Positions 1 to 8,177 of a stretch of DNA of 64,000 nt are shown in pieces (the stretch's first letter is position 1; each line of letters begins with the position of its first letter). Position numbers and translations under genes: made by a program. The notes under the pieces are model-generated. The model worked only from the letters and a program-made list of their open reading frames with translations, had not been told where the DNA came from and did no database searches. Source of the stretch: JAGIBJ01 sp032119595 (GTDB lineage Bacteria > Actinomycetota > Thermoleophilia > Solirubrobacterales > Solirubrobacteraceae); NCBI GenBank assembly GCA_032119595.1, contig JAUMBQ010000006.1, positions 868,001-932,000 of the forward strand. Reading direction: 5' to 3'.

Positions 1-158
1 GTTGCAGCGATGTTCGCGGCCTGCGTCTGCTGGGCCATCGTCGCCTGCGCGGCTTGCATGCTGGCCTGGGCACCGGCGAGCTGCGCGCCGACATCCCAGT
101 TCTTGTTGATCTCGTTGCCCTGCTTCTGCAGCTCGCGGACGGACCTGAAGAAGCCCAT
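1..158 (-). CDS. Ala/Gln-rich small protein, partial (runs off left edge)
   Basis: This reading frame starts at an ATG (156-158, minus strand) and stays open to the window edge, giving 52 residues. It begins MGFFRSVRELQKQG and then becomes Ala/Gln-rich (repeated AQA, QQT, QAA). The opening resembles the MGFLKQMKDMKQ of the next gene upstream, whose stop lies 5 bp before this start. The two are therefore probably tandem paralogues in one operon. There is no signal peptide or membrane segment, and the amphipathic start suggests a cytoplasmic coiled coil. The function is not recognised and the C-terminus is outside the window. Confidence 0.6.
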   Translation of the reverse strand, partial: MGFFRSVRELQKQGNEINKNWDVGAQLAGAQASMQAAQATMAQQTQAANIAA

Positions 159-163
159 GACGA

Positions 164-574
164 CTACGCGGTGCGGTACGCGGCGTTGAACGCCTGCGCG
201 ACGGACGGGTCGGCGGTGATGCGGCCGTTCCAACCGGCGGTGGCGGTCTCCCACGCGTCTGCCGCGATGCCATGCTCGGCGGCCACGACCGGCGCCTTGG
301 TGACGTCGTAATTGTAGGCCGCAAGGCCCTTGCTGACCGCCGCGAACTGCTCCAGCGACACGCCGGCAATCGGGTCGAGCTGCCCCGGGCCGCTCGTGCT
401 CACGCCCGCTGCGGCCGCGGCAGCCGCCGCCTGCTGGGCCTGCGCGTTCGCCGCCTGCTGCTGCGCCAGACCCATCTGCTGCGCCTGCGCGCCGAGCGCC
501 TGCGCGTTCTGAATCAATCCCGGAGCGGCATTGACGGTCTGCTTCATGTCCTTCATCTGCTTCAGGAAGCCCAT
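164..574 (-). CDS. Ala/Gln-rich small protein with C-terminal W/GW-R module
   Basis: 136-residue cytoplasmic protein. I chose the ATG at 574, preceded by a GAGAGAA purine stretch, rather than the in-frame start at 757, because the longer N-terminus lies in non-coding-looking sequence. Residues 1-30 are amphipathic. Residues 30-60 are a low-complexity run of Ala and Gln, probably a coiled coil. The last 70 residues form a conserved-looking module containing LDPIAGVSLEQFA and a spaced W...GW...R pattern (ETATAGWNGRI). Gene order and a 5-bp gap suggest co-transcription with its paralogue downstream. The W/GW-R module resembles short domains of unknown function in other bacteria, but I cannot assign a role. 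Confidence 0.65.
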   Translation of the reverse strand: MGFLKQMKDMKQTVNAAPGLIQNAQALGAQAQQMGLAQQQAANAQAQQAAAAAAAAGVSTSGPGQLDPIAGVSLEQFAAVSKGLAAYNYDVTKAPVVAAEHGIAADAWETATAGWNGRITADPSVAQAFNAAYRTA

Positions 575-771
575 GGTGTTCTCTCGATCTCGTGTGGTTG
601 GTGGCAGCCCGGAGCCCCGCTGGCTCCCGACTCGTTTTGCCGTGCCGTCAACGTAATTCCAAGATGAAGGCCAGCCAAGACGGTCCTCCGAACTCTTCTG
701 GCGGTTTTCCGCCAAGCGGTATCCGAACGCGCGCCGTGCGACGCGTCGCGGCCCCATTACCCTCCGGGGCT

Positions 772-1587
772 ATGGATCTGGATCCCGTCGAACAGCGTGT
801 CCTGGGCTGCCTCATCGAGAAGCGCCGAACCACCCCCGACGGCTACCCGCTGTCGCTGAACGCGCTGCGCCTCGCCTGCAACCAGGCCACGAACCGCGAC
901 CCGGTCATGGCGCTCACCGACGACGAGGTCCGCGAAGCCGCGACCGGCCTGCACCGCCACGGCCTGGCCCGCATCGCCGCGGCCGGCCAGGGGTCGAGGA
1001 CGACGAAGTACCGGCACACCGCCGAAGAGGGCCTGCCGGCGAGCGACGAGGAACTCGCGATCCTGTCGGTCCTGCTCGTCCGCGGCCCGCAGACCCGCGG
1101 TGAGCTGCGCACCCGGACCGAGCGCATCTACCCGTTCTCAAGCCTGGACGAGGTCGGCGACACGCTCGACGGCCTTGGCATGCGCGGGCTCATCGAGCTG
1201 CTCGATCGCGAGCCGGGCCGCAAGGAGGCCCGGTACGCGCACCGCCTCGGCCATCGCGACGACCCCGAAGTCGCCGCAGCGGTCGCCGCAGCCGCCGCCG
1301 AACACCGCGCACGACTGATCGCCGAAGGTCGCCTCCCGTCCTCGGACGAAGGACACGCCGACGACGACATCGACAACGACGACGACACCTATGACAACGA
1401 CGGCGACAACGCCCCCAACGTCGCCCGCGCCGCCATGCCGTCGCCGGGCGGCCCGGCGGCGCCCGCGCAGGCTGCGCCGATCACCACACCAGCGGGCGCC
1501 CCAGCCGTCACCAACGGCGAACTCCTCCAGCGGATCGAGGCCTTGGAGCGCCGGATCGACGAACTCGAGGAACTCGTCGCGGGCTGA
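772..1587 (+). CDS. YceH/DUF480 family winged-helix protein
   Basis: 271-residue protein starting at the ATG at 772, because DUF480 proteins begin directly with the LDPVEQRVLGCLIEKR segment seen here. Residues 1-165 form the two winged-helix repeats of the family (NALRLACNQATNRDPV and LLVRGPQTRGELRTRT are typical). After this comes a linker unlike the usual family, with a run of Asp (about residues 195-215), a Pro/Ala-rich stretch, and a short C-terminal coiled coil (LLQRIEALERRIDELEELV). The YceH fold suggests nucleic-acid binding or regulation, but the family's function is not established. It is divergent from the Ala/Gln-rich pair, and the 197-bp gap should hold both promoters. Confidence 0.85.
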   Translation: MDLDPVEQRVLGCLIEKRRTTPDGYPLSLNALRLACNQATNRDPVMALTDDEVREAATGLHRHGLARIAAAGQGSRTTKYRHTAEEGLPASDEELAILSVLLVRGPQTRGELRTRTERIYPFSSLDEVGDTLDGLGMRGLIELLDREPGRKEARYAHRLGHRDDPEVAAAVAAAAAEHRARLIAEGRLPSSDEGHADDDIDNDDDTYDNDGDNAPNVARAAMPSPGGPAAPAQAAPITTPAGAPAVTNGELLQRIEALERRIDELEELVAG

Positions 1588-1715
1588 CCGGTAACGGCCG
1601 GTTACCGGCCATCGCTCACGAGTTCCCTGCACCGGCGCGATTTCCCGGAAACCACTGCGGTGCCAGCGTGCCGCCGGCATCCCTCGCTGGCGTAGTGTCC
1701 GCTCCCGGTCCCGCG

Positions 1716-2573
1716 ATGCGAAACGTCCTCCATCACCGCGCACAGAGGTTCGCGCCACTCGCCCTGGTCGCGCTGCTCGCCGCCGCGCCGCCGCTCGCGT
1801 CTGCGCGACTCGCCGAGCCGGCCGCTCCATCCAAGCCCAACTCGACCCGCATCAGCGCGTCGCTCAAGTACACCAACGGATCCAAGAGCGAGATCCCGGT
1901 CTGGTCCGACATCCGGGTCACGATCAGGCGCGACGACGTCGAACTCACCAAGGAGGAGCGGCTGCCGGCAGACGCGTCCGCGTCGTACCTCTCCCCGCCA
2001 GCCCTGGTCGCCGTCGATCTCGACGACGACTACGACCCGGAGGTCCTGGTCGACGTCTTTGCCGCCGGGGACACGTGCTGCCGGCGCACCGTCGTCTACC
2101 ACCGCACCGGCGACCGGTACGCGCCCCAGGTGTTGGAGTGGGACAAGACCGGCTACCGCCTCCTGGACGTCACCGGCGGCGACAGCCCCGAGTTCGTGTC
2201 GTCTGACGGGCGCTTTGCCGACCTCTTCCAGAGCGACGAACCTGGTCCGATCCGCATTCAGCGCCTCGCGGGTGGGCGCGTGCAAGACATCTCCGCCGAT
2301 GCCCCGAAGCAGCTCAGGCGCGACGCCCGAACCCACAAGCGCGCGTGGAAGCGCAGCGCCGGAGACGGCCGGGGCGACCCTCGCCCGGCGATCGCGGCCT
2401 ACGTGGTCGACCTCGTGCGACTCGGGGAGGTCCGCGAGGCTCGCAGGGTGATCGCCAAGGCGGCACGGCAGCACGACCTCAAGGCGTCGGCCAACGCCTT
2501 CGCGCGTCAGCTCGACCAGCGGATGGTCGCCTGGGGCTACTTCGCGAAAGCGAAGCTCGGGCGCGTGCGCTGA
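1716..2573 (+). CDS. Secreted hypothetical protein
   Basis: 285-residue exported protein. The ATG at 1716 is preferred over one at 1668 because it puts a basic n-region (MRNVLHHRAQR) directly before a hydrophobic segment ending in an Ala-rich cleavage site (APPLASA). The mature part has a stretch with DLDDDYDPEVLVDVFAAGDTCC, the kind of Asp-rich loop found in FG-GAP/VCBS-like proteins, and adjacent cysteines that could form a disulphide. The C-terminal 70 residues are basic and helical (RLGEVREARRVIAKAARQ). It ends 79 bp before the convergent corA. No enzyme family is recognised. Extracellular or surface location is inferred from the signal peptide. Confidence 0.7.
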   Translation: MRNVLHHRAQRFAPLALVALLAAAPPLASARLAEPAAPSKPNSTRISASLKYTNGSKSEIPVWSDIRVTIRRDDVELTKEERLPADASASYLSPPALVAVDLDDDYDPEVLVDVFAAGDTCCRRTVVYHRTGDRYAPQVLEWDKTGYRLLDVTGGDSPEFVSSDGRFADLFQSDEPGPIRIQRLAGGRVQDISADAPKQLRRDARTHKRAWKRSAGDGRGDPRPAIAAYVVDLVRLGEVREARRVIAKAARQHDLKASANAFARQLDQRMVAWGYFAKAKLGRVR

Positions 2574-2652
2574 CCCGCCGGCTCAGTCGCGCCCGATCAC
2601 GCCCCGTCGCGACCTCGACTGCCGCGCGCGCGACGACCGATCCCCCGACACC

Positions 2653-3627
2653 TCAGAGCCAGTCGTTGCGCTTGAACGCGGCGTACAAGCCCGCCGCCAT
2701 CGCGACCATCAGCCCCAGGGCAAACGGGTAGCCGAGTTCCCACTGCAGCTCGGGCATGTGCTTGAAGTTCATCCCGTAGATACCGCCGATCAGGGTCGGC
2801 GTGAACAGGATGGCGGCCCATGAGGAGATCTTCTTGGTCTGCTCGGTCTGCTCGATCGACGCCTCGCTGAGCCGCTTGGACTCCAGGGCAAGCTTCACAT
2901 TGAGCACGTTCTCCAGGAGCGAGCGGAACGAGGCCGCTCGCTCGCTGGCATGCACCGCGCGCTCATGGGCGTCGCGCACGAACTGCCCTTCGCCATTGTC
3001 GAGGTCGCGGTGGTAGATCAGTTCGCCCAGCATCGCCGTGAGCGGGTCGGCGGCGCGCTGGAATCCCATCACCTCGCGGATCAGCTCGTAGATCCGGCGC
3101 AGCGGATCCGTCTCCTGGCGGAACACCTCATCTTCGATCTCGTCGATGTCGTTCTCGAGCCCGAAGATCACCGGCTGGTACTGCTCGGCGACGCTCCAGA
3201 GGGCCGCGTGCTTGACGGCGGCGGGACCCTTGGCGAGCACGTCCGGGCGGGCGACCAGGCCGTCGACGAACTCCTGGAGCTTGAAGACTCCACAGCGTCC
3301 GAGGAGCACGGCGAAGCCAGGGCCAATGATGATCTGAAGCTCGCCGAACTCCACCTGCTCGAGCTTGTCGACGTACCGCGCCGGGCGCACCACGAGGAAG
3401 GTCGTCTCGCCGAAGTGGTCGGCCCGGGCACGAATGTGCGTGGCGTGGGCACGCGCGAGCGCACGCGGATCGATCTCCAGCTCCCGGCCGATCTGCTCGA
3501 TCTGCTCTGGCGATGGTCGCGGCACCCAATACAGGCGAAGGTCAGGTACCTGGCCCGAGCCGTCGGCGAGTTCGGACCCCTCGCGGAAGGCGCAGCGCCT
3601 GATCTCGCCATGCCAGTGTTCGCCCAT
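2653..3627 (-). CDS. corA: CorA-family magnesium/divalent metal transporter
   Basis: 324-residue inner-membrane channel, close to the normal CorA length. The start at 3627 (MGEHWHGEIRR) is preferred over one at 3681, which would add an atypical basic N-terminus. The large cytoplasmic N-domain contains VDKLEQVEFGELQIIIGPG and the acidic helix FGLENDIDEIEDEVF. Two C-terminal membrane helices follow, the first ending in the selectivity motif YGMN (residues 284-287), then the periplasmic loop KHMPELQWELG and helix 2. CorA pentamers conduct Mg2+ (also Co2+/Ni2+) down the membrane potential. All family hallmarks are intact. It stands alone and is convergent with the secreted protein gene at 1716-2573. 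Confidence 0.95.
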   Translation of the reverse strand: MGEHWHGEIRRCAFREGSELADGSGQVPDLRLYWVPRPSPEQIEQIGRELEIDPRALARAHATHIRARADHFGETTFLVVRPARYVDKLEQVEFGELQIIIGPGFAVLLGRCGVFKLQEFVDGLVARPDVLAKGPAAVKHAALWSVAEQYQPVIFGLENDIDEIEDEVFRQETDPLRRIYELIREVMGFQRAADPLTAMLGELIYHRDLDNGEGQFVRDAHERAVHASERAASFRSLLENVLNVKLALESKRLSEASIEQTEQTKKISSWAAILFTPTLIGGIYGMNFKHMPELQWELGYPFALGLMVAMAAGLYAAFKRNDWL

Positions 3628-3785
3628 CGACGCGAGCTTACGCTGCCTGGTGGCGCATCCGTGCCCTCGGCTCCCGCCCACTTCAGGGACGCCACCGACG
3701 GTGCGGGCCTGCGGGCTCGGGCAGCAGCACTAGTCTGCATGGTCCGCCGAGCGAGGTCGTTTGCTCGGTCGGATCGATTTCGCCC

Positions 3786-5678
3786 TTGTCTCGCTTCTCC
3801 GACGTTCCCCCGCCGCCTTCAGTCGCCAAGCCGCCTGTAGGCGGAGGCCGTTCCCGAGGCCGCGGCCGCTCCGACGCGGAGATCGCGGCGACCCAGAAGA
3901 GTGAGCCCGTCGACGGCCGCCGGATCCTCCGGCTCTTCCGTCCGTACAAGGGTCGCATCGCGATCGTGGCCGGACTGATCGGCGCCTCGGCGCTCCTCGG
4001 CCTGGCTCAACCGTTCCTCCTGCGCGAGATCATCGACCAGGCGCTGCCCCAGCAGGACACGGGCCTCCTGACCTGGCTCGTGCTCGGGATGGTCGGCGCC
4101 GCGATGGTCGGCTCGGTGATCGACGTTTGGCAGTCGTGGCAGAGCAATGTGGTCGGCCAGCAGGTGATGCACGGGCTGCGCGCCTCGGTCTACGACCACC
4201 TCCAGCGCATGTCGCTGGCCTTCTTCACCCGGACGCGCGGCGGCGAGGTTCAATCTCGGATCGCGAACGACATCGGCGCGATGCAGGGCGTCGTCACCTC
4301 CAGCGTGACCCAGCTCGTCGGCGCCCTCACGACCGTGATCGCGACGCTCACGGCGATGCTCGTGCTCGACTGGCGGCTCGCCCTCGCCACGCTGGTCGTC
4401 GTTCCGTTCTTCGTTTGGCTGTCTCGCACCGTCGGCGCGCAGCGCCGCAAGATCACGGCGGCGCGGCAGGGGCGCCTGGCGGATATGTCGGCGATGGTCG
4501 AGGAGACGCTCTCGATCGGCGGCATCGTGCTGGCCCGCACGATGGGTCGCACCCACGACCTCTCCGGACGGTTCTCGGAGACCTCCGCCGACGTCGCCGA
4601 TCTGGAGGTGCGCTCGGCGATGGCGGGCCGCTGGCGCATGGCGACGGTGCAGCTCGCGTTCGCGGCGCTGCCAGCGCTCGTCTACTGGATCGCCGGCTAC
4701 GCAAACGCGCAGGGCGCTGGCTTCGTCACCATCGGCACGCTCGTCGCCTTCACCACGCTGCAGACCCGCCTCCTGATGCCGATGATCACGCTGCTGCGGC
4801 TCGGGATCCAGCTCCAGAGTTCACTGGCACTCTTCACGCGCGTGTTCGACTATCTCGATACGCCCGTCGACCTCGTCGAGGCCGATCAGCCTGAACAGGT
4901 CGATGCCGCCAAGGTGCGCGGCGACGTAGAGATCGAAGACGTGACCTTCGCCTACGACGCGCGCAATGGAGCGGTCGTGAAGGGCGTCTCGCTGAGCGTT
5001 CCCGCGGGCACGACCCTGGCGATCGTCGGGGCGACCGGCTCCGGCAAGACAACCCTCGGGTATCTCGTGGCGCGGCTCTACGACGTCGGCTCGGGCCGGA
5101 TCACGATCGACGGCCACGACCTGCGGAGGTTGTCGCTCGACGCACGCTCCGAGCTCGTGGGGGTCGTCTCCCAGGAGACCCACCTGCTGCACGCGAGTGT
5201 CGCCGACAACCTGCGCTTCGCCAAGCCGGATGCGACCACCGAGGAACTCCACGACGCCGCCCGCGCCGCCCAGATCCACGACCTCCTGATGAGCCTTCCG
5301 GACGGCTACGACACCGTGGTCGGCGAGCGCGGCTACCGGTTCTCGGGCGGCGAGCGGCAGCGCATCGCGATCGCGCGAATCGTGCTTCGTGACCCGCCCG
5401 TCCTGGTACTCGACGAGGCGACGAGCGCACTCGACACCCGCACCGAGCATGCCGTGCAGGAGGCCCTCGACCGGCTCTCACAAGGTCGCACGACCATCGC
5501 GATCGCCCATCGGCTCTCCACCATCCAGGGCGCCGAGCAGATCGCCGTGCTCGACCGCGGCGAGGTCGTCGAACTCGGAGCCCACGACGAGCTGGCCGCA
5601 CGCGGTGGCCCCTACGCCGCGCTGCTGGCCGGCAGCCTGCGTGCCGAAGCCGAGGCGCAGGCGGCCCAAGCGATCTGA
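3786..5678 (+). CDS. ABC transporter, fused permease and ATPase (exporter type)
   Basis: 630-residue half-transporter with one membrane domain (about residues 55-340, six helices) followed by an ATPase domain. Walker A is GATGSGKT (415-422), the signature is FSGGE (519-523) in place of LSGGQ, and Walker B ends with D543-E544, so ATP hydrolysis looks intact. The order is that of ABCB/MsbA-like exporters that act as dimers on lipids, drugs or peptides. The substrate cannot be told. The start is a TTG at 3786, since no upstream ATG is in frame. The first 45 residues are a basic, Pro/Gly-rich cytoplasmic extension. A membrane protein gene follows after 36 bp on the same strand and may be co-transcribed. 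Confidence 0.93.
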   Translation: MSRFSDVPPPPSVAKPPVGGGRSRGRGRSDAEIAATQKSEPVDGRRILRLFRPYKGRIAIVAGLIGASALLGLAQPFLLREIIDQALPQQDTGLLTWLVLGMVGAAMVGSVIDVWQSWQSNVVGQQVMHGLRASVYDHLQRMSLAFFTRTRGGEVQSRIANDIGAMQGVVTSSVTQLVGALTTVIATLTAMLVLDWRLALATLVVVPFFVWLSRTVGAQRRKITAARQGRLADMSAMVEETLSIGGIVLARTMGRTHDLSGRFSETSADVADLEVRSAMAGRWRMATVQLAFAALPALVYWIAGYANAQGAGFVTIGTLVAFTTLQTRLLMPMITLLRLGIQLQSSLALFTRVFDYLDTPVDLVEADQPEQVDAAKVRGDVEIEDVTFAYDARNGAVVKGVSLSVPAGTTLAIVGATGSGKTTLGYLVARLYDVGSGRITIDGHDLRRLSLDARSELVGVVSQETHLLHASVADNLRFAKPDATTEELHDAARAAQIHDLLMSLPDGYDTVVGERGYRFSGGERQRIAIARIVLRDPPVLVLDEATSALDTRTEHAVQEALDRLSQGRTTIAIAHRLSTIQGAEQIAVLDRGEVVELGAHDELAARGGPYAALLAGSLRAEAEAQAAQAI

Positions 5679-5714
5679 GGCGTCCGGCTCGGACCGGCGC
5701 CGCCCGGGTCCCCC

Positions 5715-6722
5715 GTGACTAGCGTCTCTGCGGTGAGCGGCTTGCGATCTCTGACCTCGACGCTGCTTGCCGTGCTGGCTTGCGCGCTGGCGGTCGTCGC
5801 GATCTCGGCGACGTGGATGCACGGCGAACTCATGGACACCGATCGCTGGACGGCGACCTCGGTCGAGGCGCTCCGCGACCCACAGGTCCAAGAGCTTGCG
5901 GCGGCGTTCCTCGCCGACCAGCTTGTCGCCCAGCAGGAGACGGTCGACGGCGTGCGCGAGGCACTACCGCCCGCGCTCCAGGGACTGTCTGGGACGGCTA
6001 CCGCCGTCCTGAGGCGGGTCGCCGAGCGGGCTGCGCTTGAGGCCCTGCGCGCCCGGGCACTGGAGGACCTTTGGGCCGACGCGAGCCGCACGACCCACGA
6101 GCAGTTCGTTCGCTGGATCCGCGGACAGGACGTGCGCCGCAGCGGCGATGTCGTGACCCTCGACCTGCAGCCGGCGGTCGAGCGGCTCGCGCGTCGGGTT
6201 GGCATCGCCGACGGCGTGATCACCGCCGCGACCGTGGCGACCGGCGGCGCGGAGGTCCGCCTGGTTAGCGCGGGCCAGTTCGATCAAACGCGGCGCGACG
6301 CGCACCGCCTCGAGCAGGCAGCCACGCTGACCGCCCCGCTGGCGCTCCTGGTCGCCGTGCTGTCGATTCTTGTTGCGCCTCGGCGCCGGCGCGCGCTGGT
6401 GCGGGTCGGCTTGGCGGCAGGCGTCGCCGGGCTCGTCATCGTCTTGGTCGCGCCGCAGCTCGAGGCCCACCTGCGCGCCGAGCTGATCGACGGCGGCGCG
6501 GCTCGCCCGGTCGCGCGGACCATCTTGGCGTCGACCACGCCGAGCCTCATCACCATGGGCTGGGTCACGGCGATCGTCGGAGCCGCCATCGCCGGGCTCG
6601 CCGCACTCACGCTCCGACTCGGTCGCGCGGTCCGCGTCCGGCACGAACGCCCGATGGACCGCCCCCGGACGCCGACCCATCCCGCTGCTGCAGCGGGCGG
6701 CCGGCCGACTCGCGACCGCTAG
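5715..6722 (+). CDS. Membrane protein of unknown function
   Basis: 335-residue protein with a GTG start. One N-terminal helix (STLLAVLACALAVVAISATW) is followed by about 180 extracytoplasmic residues with helical, Ala-rich character and a conserved-looking MDTDRW motif. Three more membrane helices follow (about residues 205-225, 235-255 and 275-300), and then a basic, Pro-rich tail. The layout of one helix, an external domain and a helical bundle recurs in uncharacterised actinobacterial membrane proteins. It lies 36 bp behind the ABC exporter, suggesting an operon. Its stop codon overlaps the stop of the convergent DUF6458 gene by 3 bp. Confidence 0.75.
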   Translation: MTSVSAVSGLRSLTSTLLAVLACALAVVAISATWMHGELMDTDRWTATSVEALRDPQVQELAAAFLADQLVAQQETVDGVREALPPALQGLSGTATAVLRRVAERAALEALRARALEDLWADASRTTHEQFVRWIRGQDVRRSGDVVTLDLQPAVERLARRVGIADGVITAATVATGGAEVRLVSAGQFDQTRRDAHRLEQAATLTAPLALLVAVLSILVAPRRRRALVRVGLAAGVAGLVIVLVAPQLEAHLRAELIDGGAARPVARTILASTTPSLITMGWVTAIVGAAIAGLAALTLRLGRAVRVRHERPMDRPRTPTHPAAAAGGRPTRDR

Positions 6723-6934
6723 ATCGTCGGGCGGCGATCGATCGGGTCGATCGGCTCACCGGGGTAGCGGCGAGCGCGGCTGAGGAGCATGAGGCCCAGC
6801 ACGAGGCCGACCACACCGACGATCATCAGGATCACGCCGATCACCTGGACGTCGACCCCGGAGATTTCGTCGGTGATCGCGAACTTGAGAATCGCGCCGA
6901 CAGCGATGAGAAAGAGCGAGCCACCGATAGTCAT
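6719..6934 (-). CDS. DUF6458 family small membrane protein
   Basis: 71-residue protein with two membrane helices. It begins MTIGGSLFLIAVGAILKFA, continues with TDEISGVDVQVIG and a second helix, and ends with a short cytoplasmic basic tail (LSRARRYPGEPIDPID). This is the standard form of the actinobacterial DUF6458 family. I chose the ATG at 6934 because the family starts at this MxIGGSLFLIA segment. The function is unknown. It ends tail-to-tail with the membrane protein at 5715-6722. Confidence 0.85.
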   Translation of the reverse strand: MTIGGSLFLIAVGAILKFAITDEISGVDVQVIGVILMIVGVVGLVLGLMLLSRARRYPGEPIDPIDRRPTI

Positions 6935-7141
6935 AGACGCAGCGTAAGCGTGCTTGGTGCCGCGATCCGGGTCGTGACCGGGCGCGCCTGGCCACGCGAC
7001 ACCGCAGACGGCCGGCACGCGGGACTGACCCCAACCACACCCGATCGCGTGCCCAGGCCTGACCGGGCCGCACTCGACCGCAAACCGTCCATTCGGCGTC
7101 TGAAGCCGCGCGGGAGCGTCTCAGTTCCTATTCTCCGGTGC

Positions 7142-7582
7142 ATGCCCCTCACGACCGACTGGACGTCTCTTCAGGCGGCTATCACGGAGTACTCCGAGGC
7201 CGCCAACGGGACGAGCCGAAACGTCGTGGTGCTCTCGCTTCCCATCAGTGGAAGCACCGCCCGTGCGTCGACCGCCGTCGCCGCGAGCCTGCTCCGCGGG
7301 CTCGTCAACGACTACTTCGAGACCTACGAGATCCCGGTGAGCGCCGAATTCGTGCACATCACGAACACCGGAATCTCGCAAGGACCGACGGGCTATTCCC
7401 TCGCCGTCTATCTCCACGCCCCGTCGCCACGGCACTTTTTGACTTTCGCGAGCGAGATTCGCACCGCCGTCGAGCAGGCGCTCGAAGACCTCCCCAAGAA
7501 CCTCGAGCGCCCCGACCCCGACACGACCTCGATCGTCGCCGCGCTCCGGTCGGCCGATCGGCTCGAAGACGCCGACGCCTGA
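7142..7582 (+). CDS. Hypothetical cytoplasmic protein
   Basis: 146-residue protein starting at the ATG at 7142, preceded by TTCTCCGGTGC. An in-frame start at 6950 would add 64 residues that read as non-coding. The protein has no signal peptide or membrane segment. Central motifs include VVVLSLPISGSTARAS, LLRGLVNDYFETYEIP and FVHITNTGISQGPTGYSL, suggesting a compact alpha/beta fold. No family is recognised. A strong stem-loop at 7658-7694 ends the transcript. Confidence 0.6.
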   Translation: MPLTTDWTSLQAAITEYSEAANGTSRNVVVLSLPISGSTARASTAVAASLLRGLVNDYFETYEIPVSAEFVHITNTGISQGPTGYSLAVYLHAPSPRHFLTFASEIRTAVEQALEDLPKNLERPDPDTTSIVAALRSADRLEDADA

Positions 7583-7657
7583 CCGGCGCCGCTCGCGGGG
7601 TCCAGCCGAGGCGCCGAGCTTGGCCGGCTCGCCGCGGACCGACGCACCCAGAAAGCA

Positions 7658-7694
7658 CGCAAGGCCCCGGCACTCATCGTGCCGGGGCCTTGCG
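7658..7694. terminator. Strong bidirectional stem-loop terminator
   Basis: A perfect 16-bp inverted repeat (arms 7658-7673 and 7679-7694) has a 5-base TCATC loop and a GGCCCCGG core. It sits between the end of the plus-strand gene at 7582 and the stop of the minus-strand fragment at 7726, so it can serve both. No clear U-tract follows, which is common in high-GC actinobacteria. Confidence 0.8.
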
Positions 7695-7725
7695 CGTGTC
7701 CCAGGTCGGGTGTCCAATCCGTCCC

Positions 7726-7905
7726 TTACCTCTTGATCGTCACGTGAGCCAACTGCTTGATGGTTACTCCACCACTCGTTGGCTTGAATGTCGTCGAAAT
7801 CGTGAACTTGGCCTGCTTGGAGTTGGCCAAGGATTTCCGCGCGGTCCGGGTGAACGTGGCCTTGACCGTCTTCGCGCTGAATTGGGGGTCGACTTGGGGT
7901 GGGTC
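7726..7905 (-). pseudogene. C-terminal remnant of a secreted Lys/Thr-rich protein
   Basis: About 60 codons reading towards a TAA at 7726-7728 encode a basic beta-strand tail (FSAKTVKATFTRTARK, then FTISTTFKPTSGG and HVTIKR). Such tails end many secreted proteins of Solirubrobacterales, and similar ones end the proteins at 27704-29656 and 31505-33466. Upstream on the same strand the frame continues but turns into antisense of the cupin fragment, with no signal peptide and no domain body. I therefore read it as the surviving 3' end of a deleted gene. An unusually short intact gene is possible but less likely. Confidence 0.5.
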
Positions 7906-7944
7906 CACGGTGTGCGCAAGCAGGCCGCGATGCAGGCTGCACGC

Positions 7945-8177
7945 ATGACTCATTCCGTCTCCAGCGCCCACGCCGTGTGGCATGCCGGCATGCACCTGCG
8001 CGTGCTGATGGACGCCGAGGCGACCGGCGGGCCATTTGCACTCTGCGAGCTGGTCGCCCCGCCCGGCGCCGGCACGCCGATCCATCGCCACGAACATGAG
8101 GACGAGGTGATCTGGGTGCGCTCGGGGCGTCTGGGAATCTGGCAGCGCGATCTTCGGCTGGCAGACGGTCCGGCGCG
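7945..8177 (+). pseudogene. Truncated cupin-domain protein (N-terminal part only)
   Basis: From the ATG at 7945 the frame reads MTHSVSSAHAVWHAGMHLRV, then the metal-binding half of a cupin barrel: PIHRHEHEDEVIWVRSG with spaced His and Glu ligands. The cupin similarity stops near 8170, where the frame runs into antisense of the end of the LuxR gene. The second cupin motif is missing. Cupins of this type are usually 130-170 residues, so roughly half is gone. The cut lies at the 3' end of the convergent LuxR gene, which points to a deletion joining the two. Confidence 0.6.

Larger units (their letters stand above)
7583..8177. other. Non-functional scar between genes
   Basis: The 595 bp between the hypothetical gene (ends 7582) and the LuxR gene (ends 8178) contain no intact gene. 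They hold the terminator at 7658-7694, the tail of a secreted-protein gene on the minus strand and the head of a cupin gene on the plus strand, placed head to head. This arrangement looks like the residue of one or more deletions. Confidence 0.55.
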
